A DNA stretch of 64,000 nucleotides, from assembly GCA_006538405.1 (NCBI GenBank), contig BJKQ01000004.1:1054001-1118000 (forward strand). The letters are read 5' to 3'. Source of the stretch: Hansfordia pulvinata. Lineage: Eukaryota > Ascomycota > Sordariomycetes > Xylariales. Under the pieces are notes generated by a model that searched no databases, was not told where the DNA came from, and worked only from the letters and a program-made list of their open reading frames with translations. Positions 49,101 to 60,400 of the stretch are shown in pieces (within the stretch, counting starts at the first letter, position 1; every line of letters begins with the position of its first letter). Both the position numbers and the translations under genes were made by a program.

Positions 49101-49318
49101 TTGCCAACATACCATTGTAGAATGATCTCAACTCGTCGCTCGTCTGCTTGGCAGCGGCCATGCGCTCCAGCAGAGGTCCAACACCTCCGTCATCTTTGCC
49201 CCAGAAGTTGTTGGCAACTTGTCCAAGTCAGCTCGCTCGTTCGTCGATAGGGGCGTGAGCCCTGGAATTGAAACGTACATGACAGGGAAACTGTCGGCGC
49301 TTCCGTAGCAGCAGGCAT
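46124..49318 (-). CDS. imp2: F-BAR/SH3 cytokinesis protein (Imp2/Cdc15/Hof1 family)
   Basis: Five exons: 49318..49279, 49217..49113, 49056..48770, 48701..46385, 46299..46124. Introns are 49218-49278 (61 bp), 49057-49112 (56), 48702-48769 (68) and 46300-46384 (85), all with GT...AG and consistent phases. 974 residues. An N-terminal F-BAR (residues about 14-290) begins NNFWGKDDGG and includes ASIEEDYARKLMSL, TRDRYEQDCLKIKGYLAQG and a coiled-coil run. A long disordered Ser/Pro-rich middle follows, with a heptad repeat GSQAHAR[ST] near residues 685-715. The protein ends in an SH3 domain (ALYMYQAAIPEELGFNKGDY, DDGWWEAEI, GLVPSNYL) on its own last exon. In the family it scaffolds the contractile actin ring and septum formation at the plasma membrane. 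The only start considered is ATG 49318 (MPAATEAPTVSLS). Confidence 0.95.
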
Positions 49319-51123
49319 ATTGCCTGGTAGATGTGAGATCTTGCTTCCACCAGTCTTGTGCCCGCCCTGTCGCAACTGCGGGTGGTTGCGAGTGATCGTT
49401 GCGGCTCGTTGCCGTCGATGGAGCGATTTGAGGCGCGTGCTGCTATGGCGATGTGAGGAGAAACGCAAGCGGACGGTGTTGTCCGAAGAAGACGTTGATC
49501 TGGTGGCTGAAGAGGGAGGGACAAGGTCGAGGATGACAGGGTTGGGCAGAAAAGAATGGGTTGGAGACTCGGGTAGGAGTAATGGAGCTGGGGTCGGAGA
49601 TTTGCGGCGGTGAGGGCGGCGCCTACAGCGAGCGAGTCGAAAGGGGCAGTGGAGGGAGCTTCGTGTTGACTTTGTAAGGGGGGCGTCCGGTTGACGGGGC
49701 AACGCTGCATGGCGTCACCCACCTCGGCCGGGCTGCCTTGGCCCCTCACCCCTGTGGTTTTCAATTAGCGCTTCTCTCCTATTACGAGTACTCGTACGAG
49801 TAGACGGCACGACGGCGGCAGGGATCACTGCCCGCTAATTAGAAGTCAGAAGCGGCGACAGGCAATCATGTTGATCACGGCCTACCCACTGTGCCGCCCA
49901 CTCGCGAAGCGTGGAAGCCACTCGCCCACCAGTGCCACCGCAATACTGCCACACCAGTACCCAGGCGTGCCAGGTCGCCTGTGCAGGCCGCAAGTGGGAA
50001 CCTGGCCGACTTGGGTCTTGTCCGTCAATTCTTGGCTGTAGTCGTGTCTCTGCATCACACGGCGGTGGGGCGCCGCCGTTCTGGCACTGGACAGCCACAC
50101 CGGTGCACCGAACTCAAGCGTTACGCGACAGCAACAACCGCGCTCCTTCTGCTTCGCACAGTTACCAGTCTGGCCAGGCGTTGCCATTTAAACGCGTGTG
50201 TGATCCATGCCACCTGTACTCTCGATGTTTCCCGATGTCGGCTAGTCGCTGGTCGGTCACTGTCTGGATCGGCAGCGCACCAACGCCGTCGTGGGTTGCT
50301 TCTTAAACATAGCTCAGATTCAACAACACCTTTGGGTGACACCCGCATCGCCGGCGGCAGGTGTGATATTGTGGAAATCCCGTTAGAAAAGTCGAATAGC
50401 GTGTATAGATCTCGTCATGGATAGGGCAAATAGACCGCATGATCGGAGATGAGGGGGCATTCTCGATAATGTCAGCACAACGAATCCTCGGACGGCAGGC
50501 GGACGGCAGGTCTGCGTGAGCACCAACTTCGAATCCGGAAGGTCGACGGCCATCGCAGCTGCCGCACCCCGCGCCTCTGCCCGCTCTTGATACTGGGTGG
50601 CCGTACCTTAGACGTGCGTAATGGCAGGTACGGGAACCTGCTCAACAGGTCATCAATCAAGGGAGGCTAGAGCGCAAGCAGCCGCAACGCACAGGATGGT
50701 AACGTCATCGGGGAACGTCCATCCGTCTCCAAGCCCGGCACGACGAACGGAATGGACTGGAGTGTGGACGAGTACGAGTACATGACAGCCAGCCCGGACA
50801 GGCGCGACCTGCGTGGGTACCCGCACTGGTGACTGGTGAGGGGCAGCCCAGCTTTCGACTGAACCGCGCGAGTGGGGTGCCCAGGGCGTGGTGGGGTGCA
50901 AGCCCGTCGTGGTGGCTGCCACTTCACTTACAACCAGGCCCGGCGCCAGCCAGCAAAAATATCTGCACCGACTGGCCTCGCCGCGACCTCTTCTTTGCAA
51001 CTTCACTCCTCAATCGATACCCAAGAAAGGAAAATCAAACTGCAAAGACCATAGCAAACGAACAACGACAGTACAGCTCCCGCACTAACTACTACCGCCA
51101 CTACCACCACCACCACCACCACC
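49319..51123. other. Divergent promoter region between imp2 and the SRPBCC gene
   Basis: About 1.8 kb. Contains the densest palindrome of the window at 49783-49802 (TACGAGTA, ACTCGT, ACGAGTA in overlap), and CGAGTACGAGTAC at 50769. The right end (51001-51123) is an A/C-rich leader ending in CCA repeats. Confidence 0.55.
51104..51123 (+). repeat. (CCA)n leader abutting the SRPBCC start codon
   Basis: ACCACCACC... runs directly into ATG at 51124, so the repeat is the last 20 bases of the 5' leader and provides a favourable ACC-ATG context. Confidence 0.85.
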
Positions 51124-51863
51124 ATGTCTATCCCCACCTCCACCTCCGTCGTCGAGTCGGCTGTTATCAAGGCGCCCCTCAGCCAGGTCTGGCACCACAT
51201 TAAGCGTACGCTGACCCAATGCCCGCCAATGCCCGCCACGGCCCGCCCTCCACGTCGCCGACCTGTCGCAGTGGCGTGTCGAATACCTCAGTCAATAGCT
51301 GCACCAAACTGAGACCAAGCTGACGTCTTACTCCCCCCCTGTATAGTCCAGAACTTCAGCGCCTTCTGGTCGGCTCTCAAGTCCAGCGAGTTCGTCAAGG
51401 GCGCCAGCGAGGAGACCGACGTTGTTAAGTGGACCTTCAACGATGGCACTGTCATCGAGGTGAAGCAGGAGGAGCACAGCGTATGTTTTCCCATGCCAGG
51501 CTCCATGTGCCACCCCACGCACGAACTCGCTTCCCGCACAAGGAGCACCGCTGATCACCATACACATCTGCAGACCATCAACCACTACATCACCTACAGC
51601 GTCATCACCTCCCAGCCCGAGCTGACGTACTCCTCCGTCCTGTCTACCGTCCGCTGCTTTGCTGTCACCTCGGGCGAACACGAGGGCAGCACCTTTGTTG
51701 AGTGGACTGGCAACTTCTCCAGCGACGCTGACGCCGGTAACTACTTCCCCGCATCGCACCCGCGTCTCGACCATGCTGACTTTTCTCCACAGCTGTCATC
51801 CAGGACGCCAAGTTCAAGCGCCGCGACGCGCTGGCTGACCTGGCCAAGACCGCCACGAAATGA
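51124..51863 (+). CDS. Small SRPBCC (START/Bet v1-like) fold protein
   Basis: Four exons: 51124..51205, 51347..51480, 51574..51736, 51793..51863. Introns are 141 bp (GTACGC...TATAG), 93 bp (GTATGT...TGCAG) and 56 bp (GTAACT...CCACAG). 149 residues. The sequence opens MSIPTSTSVVESAVIKAPLS, then VWHHIK, FSAFWSALKSSEFVKG, TVIEVKQEEHS, YSVITSQPELTYSSVLSTVR and FVEWTGNFSSDAD, the strand order and the W-W-F pattern of the polyketide cyclase/dehydrase-like SRPBCC superfamily with a central hydrophobic ligand cavity. The last segment (FKRRDALADLAKTATK) is the C-terminal helix. Ligand unknown; possibly a lipid or polyphenol. It is convergent with the FAD oxidase gene (353 bp between stops), which does not prove linkage in function. 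Confidence 0.9.
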
Positions 51864-52216
51864 GTAACAAGCAAACCAAGTTGATGTGCGGAAGGATTCG
51901 CGGTCAAGTTCGGTAGTCTGCGTTGAGAACAACAGAATGTATCGGGCATCATGCAACGGGGCGAGGATCATCTTCACGTGGTCGCGCAAAAAAGTGCCAG
52001 TTGGCACCAGTCCCGAATTAATTAAAAAAAAAATACATTTCGCTAGTTTTTCATACGTCGCTGCCCACGCCAGCAGTCGACGGGGGTGATGATGTTCATA
52101 AGAGCCATGAAGCGGCAAGAAATTGATGCTTGCTCGTATCTGTTGTAAAATCCTGGAATAGCCAGGGTGAGAGTGACATGTGGTGGAACGGGCGACGCTG
52201 CAGGTCGTCCACATCT
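51864..52216. other. Convergent 3' intergenic region
   Basis: Between the SRPBCC stop and the FAD oxidase stop. TTAATTAAAAAAAAAATACATTT near 52018 is the probable 3' end signal area. Confidence 0.5.
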
Positions 52217-53968
52217 TTACCACTCCCAGACCGAGGGAGCTCCTTCCAACTTGAAGTAACCAGTATGGAGCTTCTGGAAAACGCCCTCGGGGTCGTACTT
52301 CTTGGACACACGCAGCAGCTTGGCCTTGTTCTCCGCTCCATAGCTGGCAACAGGGTCTTGCCACTGGCTGGCATAGTTGAGATACTTGAAGGGGTGATAC
52401 AACCCGCGCTTGCGCGCTAGAGCCTCGGTGCGCTCAATAATGTTATGGCATGCGGTCAGGACTTTGCGGTCGTCAGACTCGTTAGACCAGGCCATGGAAA
52501 TGTTGAGGATGATCAGTGGCTTGAGCTTCTTGGCTTCGCCTACACCGAGAGCGTTGCCACCACTGCGCTTCATCAGCTCCTGAGATGACTCGGTCATGAC
52601 CTGCAAGGGCAGGGCGGGCATGAGACCATCGAGATCTTTGATAGGAGTGACCTCCTCGTGGAAGATGTCCAAGACGTCAGAGATAAGCGCCCTGTCAATG
52701 TGGAAGGACGAGGTCCAGAAGGTCTGACGGAAGCCGTAGGGGCTCATCTGGTCCACCTCAATGGTGAGCTCGGACTGGGGAGCCGTCCTCAGCGAGCTCA
52801 TCATGGGCTCGCCGAAAACAAAGTCGTCAAATACCTCGGGGTGCTTGCCCTCCGGCTGGGGCGCGGCGTGGTTCAACATAACACTGGTGACCCATGTGTT
52901 GTAGATCTGGGCGTAGGCAAAGGCCGCGATCAGATGGGCTCCTCGGTCGCGCTTGGGGCCCTTGCTGGCGTAGTTGACGATGGCGTCGATGACTTTATCC
53001 TTGCTGCTGTAGAATTCATAGAAGACGTTGCCGCCCCACATGGGACCTTGCTCGTAGGCAGTAGCCTCGAACTGGGTGACGATGCCGAAATTACCGCCGC
53101 CACCGCCGCGCAGGGCCCAAAAGAGGTCCGGATACGTGAGGGCATTGACGTTTAGGACTTCGCCTGAGGCAACGACAATCTCGTAGTTGAGGACATTGTC
53201 GCAAGCCCAGCCCCGCGAGCTGGAAAAGTAGGAGATACCGCCGCCGAGGAGCAGGCCTGAGACGCCCACAGTGGCGACGCGGCCTCCGGTGACGGTGAGG
53301 TTGGCGGGCTCGAGGGCCGAGTAGACGCGCGCCCAGTTGCTTCCGGGGCCCAGAGTGACGGTTTTGCGGTCAGCGCTGGGAATGACGTGGTTCATGTTGA
53401 CCAAGTCGATGGTAATGCCGCCCTCGCTACTGGAGGCGCCCTTGAAGGGGGCATGGCCGGAGCCCTTGGCGGCAAAGGGACACTGAGTAGCACGGGCCAG
53501 CAGGACGGCGGCTGACACCTCTTGAGCGTTGAGGGGCTTGAAGAAGCAGCCGGGCCGCGTCGACGCTTGATGACCTGACCAGTAGCCTGACATGCCCGTG
53601 TCGTAGCCCTCAGCGCCTTTGAGGCTGACCTGGTCGGCGCCAAAAGTTGCGGCCAGAGTATCACACTGGGTTCACTCCCCGGATCGCGGGTCAGCTTTTT
53701 CCTTCCTATGGTGCGGTCTTGCCTTTCCCACCATTGTGGCGGAGAGGCGGGGGCCGGGGGGTTCATTCAGGGTTCTGCTTACGGCTAGGGCGCAAGAGCA
53801 GGATTCGCCGTAGTTGGCGCGCATTGAAGCGCCCGTCAGCTGGGCCGACTTGATGCCACGACTGGCGAGGGCAGCAAGAGCATCATTGGCGGCGGACGGG
53901 TGCGCACTGCTGCCACTGCCAGCGGCGGCCAGGAGAAGCAGGGGCGAGAGGAGCCCCGGAGTATGCAT
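52217..53968 (-). CDS. Secreted BBE-type FAD-linked oxidase, probably bicovalent FAD
   Basis: Exons 53968..53783 and 53665..52217; intron 53666-53782 (117 bp, GTAAGC...CCCAG, phase 0). 544 residues. ATG at 53968 starts a signal peptide (MHTPGLLSPLLLLAAAGSGS). FAD-binding PCMH domain: GSGHAPFKGASS with His about 133, LGPGSNWARVYSAL, GGGISYFSSSRGWACDNV with Cys about 217. These two positions match the 8-alpha-histidyl and 6-S-cysteinyl attachment sites of bicovalent berberine-bridge oxidases (inference). GGGGGNFGIVTQ follows. The C-terminal BBE segment (YLNYASQWQDP, KYDPEGVFQ) is present. Family members oxidise sugars, alcohols or alkaloid precursors and release H2O2. The two N-terminal Cys residues (ESCSCALACDT) probably form disulphides. 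Extracellular. Confidence 0.93.
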
Positions 53969-55747
53969 GGCGAGACGTTGGAGAGGGACGGGGAGGGACA
54001 AGGGAGGGGAACGGGGGAGAAAGGGGGGGCTACCAAGGCGGAGAGGCCGGGGATATCGCGTCTTATACTCGTGGTCGTGAGCGGCGGAGGTGGGAGCGGC
54101 CCTTTTTTTTCTTCTCGCCTTGCAGCGTGCGTTGGCCTGCAGTGGACGACGAAGTTCACACTAATGGTCCGTCCGAGTCTGCTGCCTACGCTACCTAACC
54201 CGTCTGAGTAGGTCCGAGTGTTCAGGGCTGCGATGAGCTGGATGGACCCTTGTTACCGCCTCGCGCGTCGTACAACGGAAAGGAGGCCCAGGACCCCGGG
54301 ATGCTGGGAAGGCTGGGTCCATGCCGGCGGGGGTGGGGGGGCCGCCGTTAGGCGAGAAACGACACGGACTGGGCCAAAGTCGACCTGGAAGGACGGGGCG
54401 CAGAGCGGCAGACGACAATGCGTGTTGCAGCCGGGCTTATCAAGACCTACCTATCACCTATCACGGGCTAGCTTTGCCTCTAATAACCAGTTGTTAGGTC
54501 CAGTCTTCCGCCAGACGAGTCTGACGAGCTGAGAGCTGACAGGACGGGAAACCAAGCCCCGGGGAAGCGGTAAAGAGCCTCTTTTTCTTCTTCTTCTTCT
54601 TCTTCTTCTTCTTTCGTTTGTTCGCGTTCGATTTGTCCCATGACCTTGACATCGGTCAATCGAATGGCACGGATAACCAGGGCATACGAGTAGGTAAGGT
54701 ACCATGAAAAGCGTGATGTGTGTTGGACGAGGCGACGACGGGCCAGACACAGGGCCGGAGGGTCCGGAACGAATGGAAGGGGCCACCCGCGGTTGGCTGG
54801 ATGTGCGGAAGGAGCTACAGCTGAAGCTGCGGCTGCTGACTGGGTCTTGAGCTAAGCTGGGGGTCACCTGCCCAGGGTTCAATTCGTACCTTTGGCAGAC
54901 ACCAACGTACTTTCAGGTAGATCAAGGACACGGCTCTCATAGGAGTTACTAGGTAGATACTTTACCTATCTGGGTAGATACGAGCATGCAGTGTAATGTA
55001 TGTACCTGCTTACCTCCAGTCTCTCGATGCGCCAGTACGACCGAGAGGATGGAGAGAAACCCGAGCCCAGATTGTCACCAGACCTGTGATGAGCCTCGCG
55101 TTCGTTCTGGTTTCATCTACATCCCGAGGAACCGGGCGGCGTTGAGTGCGTGAGTGCATCTATCGTCCCAAGATTTCCATCAACGATACATGCACGTCCC
55201 CGCTACAAATGACATGGATTAGATCGAGGTCACTACCTTTCAATGGATAGAGGTACGAATGGGAATGTCCATAACCCTCCAGGATCTGCTGGGCTTCGCA
55301 AGGCTCGTACCTGCATCGGGTCCGTCCCGCCCGGTTCGGCAGCGCACACGCCGCGGGTCTCTGCTCTCCAAGCTGCAGGGAGGGTCCGATGCTGTGCTGG
55401 CTGACAAAGTTCCTTAAGTTGTAGGGCGGGCTCCGAGTACGAGTACGTTCTCGCTCCGAGATTCTGCAGAGATCCCAACCCGAGTACGCCAGCCAACATC
55501 AGAGATGCGACCTTTAGAAAGACGACGAGTACGAGAGGCATTTGCATCTTATTTGCAGGGACGAGCAAGGTAAGCGCATATCCCCTTTGATGGATCCGAG
55601 CTGCAATTGCGAAATACCCGTACCCCTTGCCCTTTACAGCTGGGAGGTTGCCCCTCTCCCCCTCATCATCAGCCCACCCGGCATCTGCCCTGCCGACAAC
55701 CCATCAACTTCTCGTCCCAACCCCCCCTTGGCGGTCAACAGCTTCAC
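53969..55747. other. Intergenic region between the FAD oxidase and GH131 genes
   Basis: About 1.8 kb. (TTC)n tract at 54584-54614, ACTAGGTAGATACTTTACC near 54949, CCGAGTACGAGTACG at 55433 and GACGAGTACGAGAGG at 55524. The 55233-55568 minus frame is hydrophobic at its start but otherwise unconvincing. Confidence 0.5.
54584..54614. repeat. (TTC)n trinucleotide microsatellite
   Basis: About ten TTC units, ending CTTTCG. Confidence 0.93.
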
Positions 55748-56566
55748 TCACGCCCCTGGCCCCGAAATGGACTGCGTCAGGCTGCCGTCCTCGATGTACA
55801 CGCCGCTGAAGTAGAGGTCCTCGTCGCCGTCTGTGAACCCCTCCCGCGCCAGCTCCAGCACCCCGACGTGCCAGTCCGCCCCGTTGCTCGACGCCCCCGT
55901 CACTGCGACCGGCTCCACCGCCAGCGCCAGCGCCTCGGCCCCCGTCGAGTGCCACAGACCGACAGTCGCGCCGTCAAAGTCGATCTCGTACGCAAAGTTG
56001 TGCCACGCCCCGGCCGCCATCTCGGCCCGCCACTGCTCGCTGCCCCCGGCCATCCACTGCAGCTGCAGCGGCGCGCCCTCGCCGTCCTGGGACGAGCCCA
56101 CGCGCAGCTCCGTGAAGTGGCTCTCGAAGAAGGCCACCTGGTGCTCCCGCCCCGCCGCCGGCGCACCGCCGCCGTCCACCCCGCGCATCACGCTGACGTG
56201 GTACCACACCTTCCCCGACGACATGGCCAGCCGCGCCGCCTCGCCGCTCGCCTGCGGCACCAGCTCCGTCCGCCGCATCGTCTCCTGCCCTTCCCAGTGC
56301 GACGTCGCGTCCAGCGTCAGCCGCGCCCCCTTCGCCGACCCGGTGTCCCCCGGGTTCCCGTAGTCCGCCGACAGCGCCACATAGCTCTCCGTGGGGCCCG
56401 GCCCGTGGATGTACCACTGGTACGGCCCCGTCTGGTTCGCCCAGGACCACGCGTCCAGGTCGGCCGCCGTCGCCAGGTCGTTGAACCGCCCGTCCCACAC
56501 GATGGACGATAGCGCCGGGCCCGCGGCGCCGGCCACGGCCACAGCCAGGAGCGTGGGAGCTCTCAT
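55748..56566 (-). CDS. Secreted GH131 beta-glucanase family protein
   Basis: Single exon, ATG at 56566, TGA at 55748. 272 residues. Signal peptide MRAPTLLAVAVAGAAGPALS with cleavage near SIVWDG. Conserved GH131 blocks: IVWDGRFND, WSWANQTGPYQWYIHG, MRRTELVPQ, KVWYHVSV, REHQVAFFESHFTELRVG, WHNFAYEIDFD, GLWHSTG, SSNGADWHVGVLEL and FSGVYIEDG. GH131 enzymes are fungal and oomycete beta-1,3/1,4/1,6-glucanases with a beta-jelly roll; conserved Glu/His residues in the FFESHFTE and RRTEL blocks line the active site. The length matches a single-domain family member without CBM1. Very GC-rich codon use. Acts outside the cell on cell-wall glucan. Confidence 0.93.
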   Translation of the reverse strand: MRAPTLLAVAVAGAAGPALSSIVWDGRFNDLATAADLDAWSWANQTGPYQWYIHGPGPTESYVALSADYGNPGDTGSAKGARLTLDATSHWEGQETMRRTELVPQASGEAARLAMSSGKVWYHVSVMRGVDGGGAPAAGREHQVAFFESHFTELRVGSSQDGEGAPLQLQWMAGGSEQWRAEMAAGAWHNFAYEIDFDGATVGLWHSTGAEALALAVEPVAVTGASSNGADWHVGVLELAREGFTDGDEDLYFSGVYIEDGSLTQSISGPGA

Positions 56567-57481
56567 CTCGCGCGAGTGAGGGTTGCCTCTTTTCAGTCAA
56601 GGATGGTGAACAGTAGTAGGTAAGCAAGACGGTAGGAGCTGTCGCCCCGGTGGTGTGTAGAAGCTTGATGGTTTTCGTCCGTGTCCGGATTCCAAAAAGA
56701 AAAGAAAAGAACACAGAGCTTGGTGGCTATGCGAGTCTCCGTCCACGTTAAGGGCGACGGCTCCTTTTTGTACTGGAACTCACCTCAACTGTTCCCCGTC
56801 CCTCGACGGAGAGCTACTCGTACGCCCTCTGAGTCTCTTCTGTTAAAGGACCAGGAGCGTCCGCGACGAAAAGAGAAAGCCCGAACCAGCAAGCTTGCCT
56901 GTTTGAAATATATTCAAACGGAATTACAGGGATGGTAGGACGCCCAAAGTGCGTGGGAGAAAGGGCACCAATCAGGCTCCGACATGGGTCGGTATAAGGT
57001 ATCGTGCCGGACTTACACCCCGCGCACCCGGGCCCTACCAGACTTGTCGCCCGGGTGGGCGAGTGAGGTCCCAAACAACTACCTGAGATAAGCCTTCCGC
57101 ACTCGATACGGAAAGACCATATTTGCATCGTGATGTCACTGCTGCTCGATACAATGCCGACGAACCACACGGCCTGGACGGACCCGAGGCCATGAGCCAC
57201 TGTAGACGCCCAAGTGACGGCTCGGAAACGAGAGGGACAAAACTTGGCCATACCTTGAAATTGAAAATGTCAACGTTGGAGAGATCTACATGCCATTGGA
57301 GAGATCTGCCGAATCTACCGGTGTTTTTCCTCCTTCCGAATATCAAGACGTGGTGTCACTCTCATATATCCTTCTAATTTCTATCCCACTCCTTTCTAAC
57401 GGGTAGTGTCCTTTCTCTGTTTGCAAACTAGAATGCCAGATCGTCCTTGTGTCTCCGAGCAACTTGCCACTACATTGTCTC
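56567..57481. other. Intergenic region between GH131 and ATRR
   Basis: Contains the GH131 promoter and the ATRR 3' end. CTACTCGTACGCC at 56815 and a duplicated TTGGAGAGATCT at about 57275-57305. No gene recognised. Confidence 0.5.
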
Positions 57482-60400
57482 CTAGATTGGCTCGTCTCTG
57501 GGCTCGACCAGGATCTCGTTGATCGAGACGTAGTCGGGCTGGCTGAGGGCGTAAATGATGGAGCGGGCCACGTCGGTAGGGTCGAGGATCTTGGCACCGG
57601 ACGGCTCGCCGTACTTCTTGACCGCCTCCGCGTCGGAGGACATGTTGAGGAGGTCGGTGTTGGTGTTGCCGGGCTGGATGGCCGTGACGCGCAGGCCCTT
57701 GCCCGCCGTCTCGAGGCGCAGGCTCTGCAGGGTGGCCTCGACGAAGAACTTGCTGGCCGAGTAGACGCCCAGGCCGGGGAAGACCTTGCGCCCGGCGTCG
57801 GAGGAGATGGCGACGACGTGGCCGGCGCCCTTGGACAGCATGCCGGGGACGGTGGACGACAGGCAGTTGAGCAGGCCCTTGCAGTTGACGTCGACGGTGC
57901 GGTCCCACTCCTCGGTGTGCGAGTTGGCCATCATGGTGAAGTACATGACGCCGGCGCACGAGACGAGGATGTCGACGGGGCCCAGCTTCTCGGTGGCCTC
58001 GCGGACGAGCCCCTCGACCTGCGCCTTGTCGGTGACGTCGGTCTGGTGCGCCAGCACCTTGACGCCCTCGCCGCTGATCTTGGCCTTGAGACTCTCGAGC
58101 GCGTCGACGCGGCGGGCTGCCAGCGCGACGTGGGCGCCCTCCTTGGCGAGCAGAGTGGCGACTGCAGCCCCGATGCCCGAGGAGGCGCCGGTGACGACGG
58201 CGACGCGGCCGGAAAGCGGGCCCTTGACGGCAGACATCTTGGTGGTCCTGGTCAGGCTGGTGGTGGTGGCGTTATTGGGACGGCGCGGGGGCTTGCGGAG
58301 CCAGCCTCGGGCGCAGAAGTGGCGGGCGTAGATCTGGAGCAGGCCGGAGTCGAGGGCGGGACGGCGGATGCCAGCAGCGTCGAGGAGAGGCTTGGTGGCG
58401 GGGTCTTTGAGGACGGTGACCCAGGTGAGGAACTCGGTGGTGGGCATGCCGCGCCGGAGGATCTCGGCGGTGAAACAGCCGCCGCTGGCCGCGCTGCTAC
58501 CCCTCTTCGCGGTCCACAGCGCGACCCACTCTTTCCAGGGCGTGGGCGCCGTCGCGAACCCCAACTCCGCCATGCCTGCAAAGATGTCCCGCGTCTTGGC
58601 CGGGCTCGGGTCGCCCAGGTGGAACACCTGCTGCTCCGTCTCGACGTTGCTGGCGATCGCCACGATGGCGTCGCTGACGTAGTCCACCGGCGTCATCTCG
58701 GCGTACCAGCCCTCAATGTCCGGCGCGCAGCCCAGCAGCAGCGACTCGACAATGACGGCGTTGAGCAGGTCGTGCGTGTTCGACGCCCCCGACGTGCTGT
58801 GCCCGCTGATCGTGCCCGGCCGGTAGATCCGCGCCGGCAGCCCCCGCTTTCTGGCTTCCAGCACGAGCTTCTCGGCCACCCATTTCGTCTGCCCGTACCC
58901 GTCGAGGAGCTCGCTCGGCACGTCCTCCACCTTGACCATGGTGTCCTCCGCCCACCCTTCGTTGGAGTACGGAAGCACGCCGTTCGTCGACACGTGGTGC
59001 ACCGTCGCGCCGCTCTCGCACGCCAGGCGCAAGATCTCCCGCGTGCCCACCACGTTGGCGCCCTGCATCGCCGCATAGGGGTACACCAGGTTCACGTTGG
59101 CTGCCGAGTGGATGATGACCTGGACGCGGGATGCTAGATCGTCAAAGGCGTCCGGCGACAAGCCGAACCGCCGGCGCGTGATGTTCGCAGACAGTATCTC
59201 GATGCGGTCGATGATGGAGTCCTCCCACAGCCCCAGGTCCAGCAAGTTCTTTCGGATTCGCGTCAAGCCGGCCGAAAAGTTGTCGGCCTCGAGGTCTGGG
59301 AATCTGATGAGACAGATGATCTGAGCCGACGTCTTCTCGATGAGAGACTTGAGAAGAAATGCACCCAGGAAGCCCGTCGCCCCGGTGAGGAGCACCGTCT
59401 CTGCCCCCTCCAGGCTGCATGACTTGACCGGGCCGGTCGGCCGGATGTCCTCGGGCAGGACCGAGTCTGCTCGCAGGACGGCAGGCAAGTCTGACTGAAC
59501 TGAAGCCGTGTGCCCATCTCTGGCGGCAATGACCGCCTCCAAGTGACCCGCAACGGTCGGCTTCTCAGCAAGCTTGCCCACCGACATGGGAAACCCATAG
59601 GCATTCGTCAGCTGCGTGACAACGTTCACAAGGGACAGAGAATGGCCACCGAGATCGAAGAAGTCGTGCTCCTGCTGCAGGACTGTTTTCTTGGGCACAT
59701 TGAGCGCGACCGACCAGTGCTCGGCAATATCCTCAAGGGTGATGTTCTGGTCGCGAGCTGCTCCAGGGCTCCTCGGCCGTGAGGGAGGCGCCGTTCCGGG
59801 AGTTCTCGGTCTGGACCCGGGAGATGGGAGTCTCTTGATGTCAACCTTTCCAGACACCGCATGCGTCGGGATGGCTTCCATCTCGACCCACAGGACAGGA
59901 AGCATGTAGTGCGCCAGGTAAGGGGCCAACGCCTTACGAGCTCCTGAGCTGTACCCGAACTCGTCAATGGTGATCGGAGCGCGGTGTCCGGGCGTATCCC
60001 TATCAGGCACAATGTAGGCCAAGAGGCGACGGTCCAGGCCCTCACCGTGAGAGAAGACGGCGCAGTTCTTGACGGCCAAATGGTCGATAATGGCCTTCTC
60101 GACAGCCGGGGGCTGGATGCTGTAGCCCCGGATCTTGATCATCGCGCCGACACGACCGGTGATTTGCAGAAGACCGGTTGGGAGTTGACGCGCGGTGTCA
60201 CCGGTCGCGTACATCACCTTGCCTTCGTGCTCCTCGAACCGGTCGGGCTGGAAAGCTTTGGCAGTAGCCTCTGGCAAGTTCAAGTACCCACGGGCCAGAA
60301 GGTCACCTCCGATGAAGAGCTCTCCGCTCATGCCGAGTTCGACCGGCTTCCCAGCCTCATCGAGGATGTAGCTGTGCTTCGGGTCCATGAAAGGCCCGAC

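Noticed and set aside
49190..49702. Arg/Ser-rich 170-codon minus frame overlapping the imp2 start
   Set aside because: It reads through the first imp2 intron and leader. The spliced imp2 model explains its conserved residues better.
51481..51867. Longer unspliced frame over the last SRPBCC exons
   Set aside because: It retains two introns with good donor and acceptor sites; the spliced product has the expected fold and length.
55233..55568. 111-codon minus frame with a hydrophobic start
   Set aside because: Only the first 30 residues look membrane-like. The rest is irregular and contains the palindromic word, and there is no ATG-context or splice support.
57449..59137. 562-codon plus-strand open frame opposite ATRR
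   Set aside because: Shadow of GC-rich reductase coding sequence; Gly/Val/Arg-rich with no recognisable motif.
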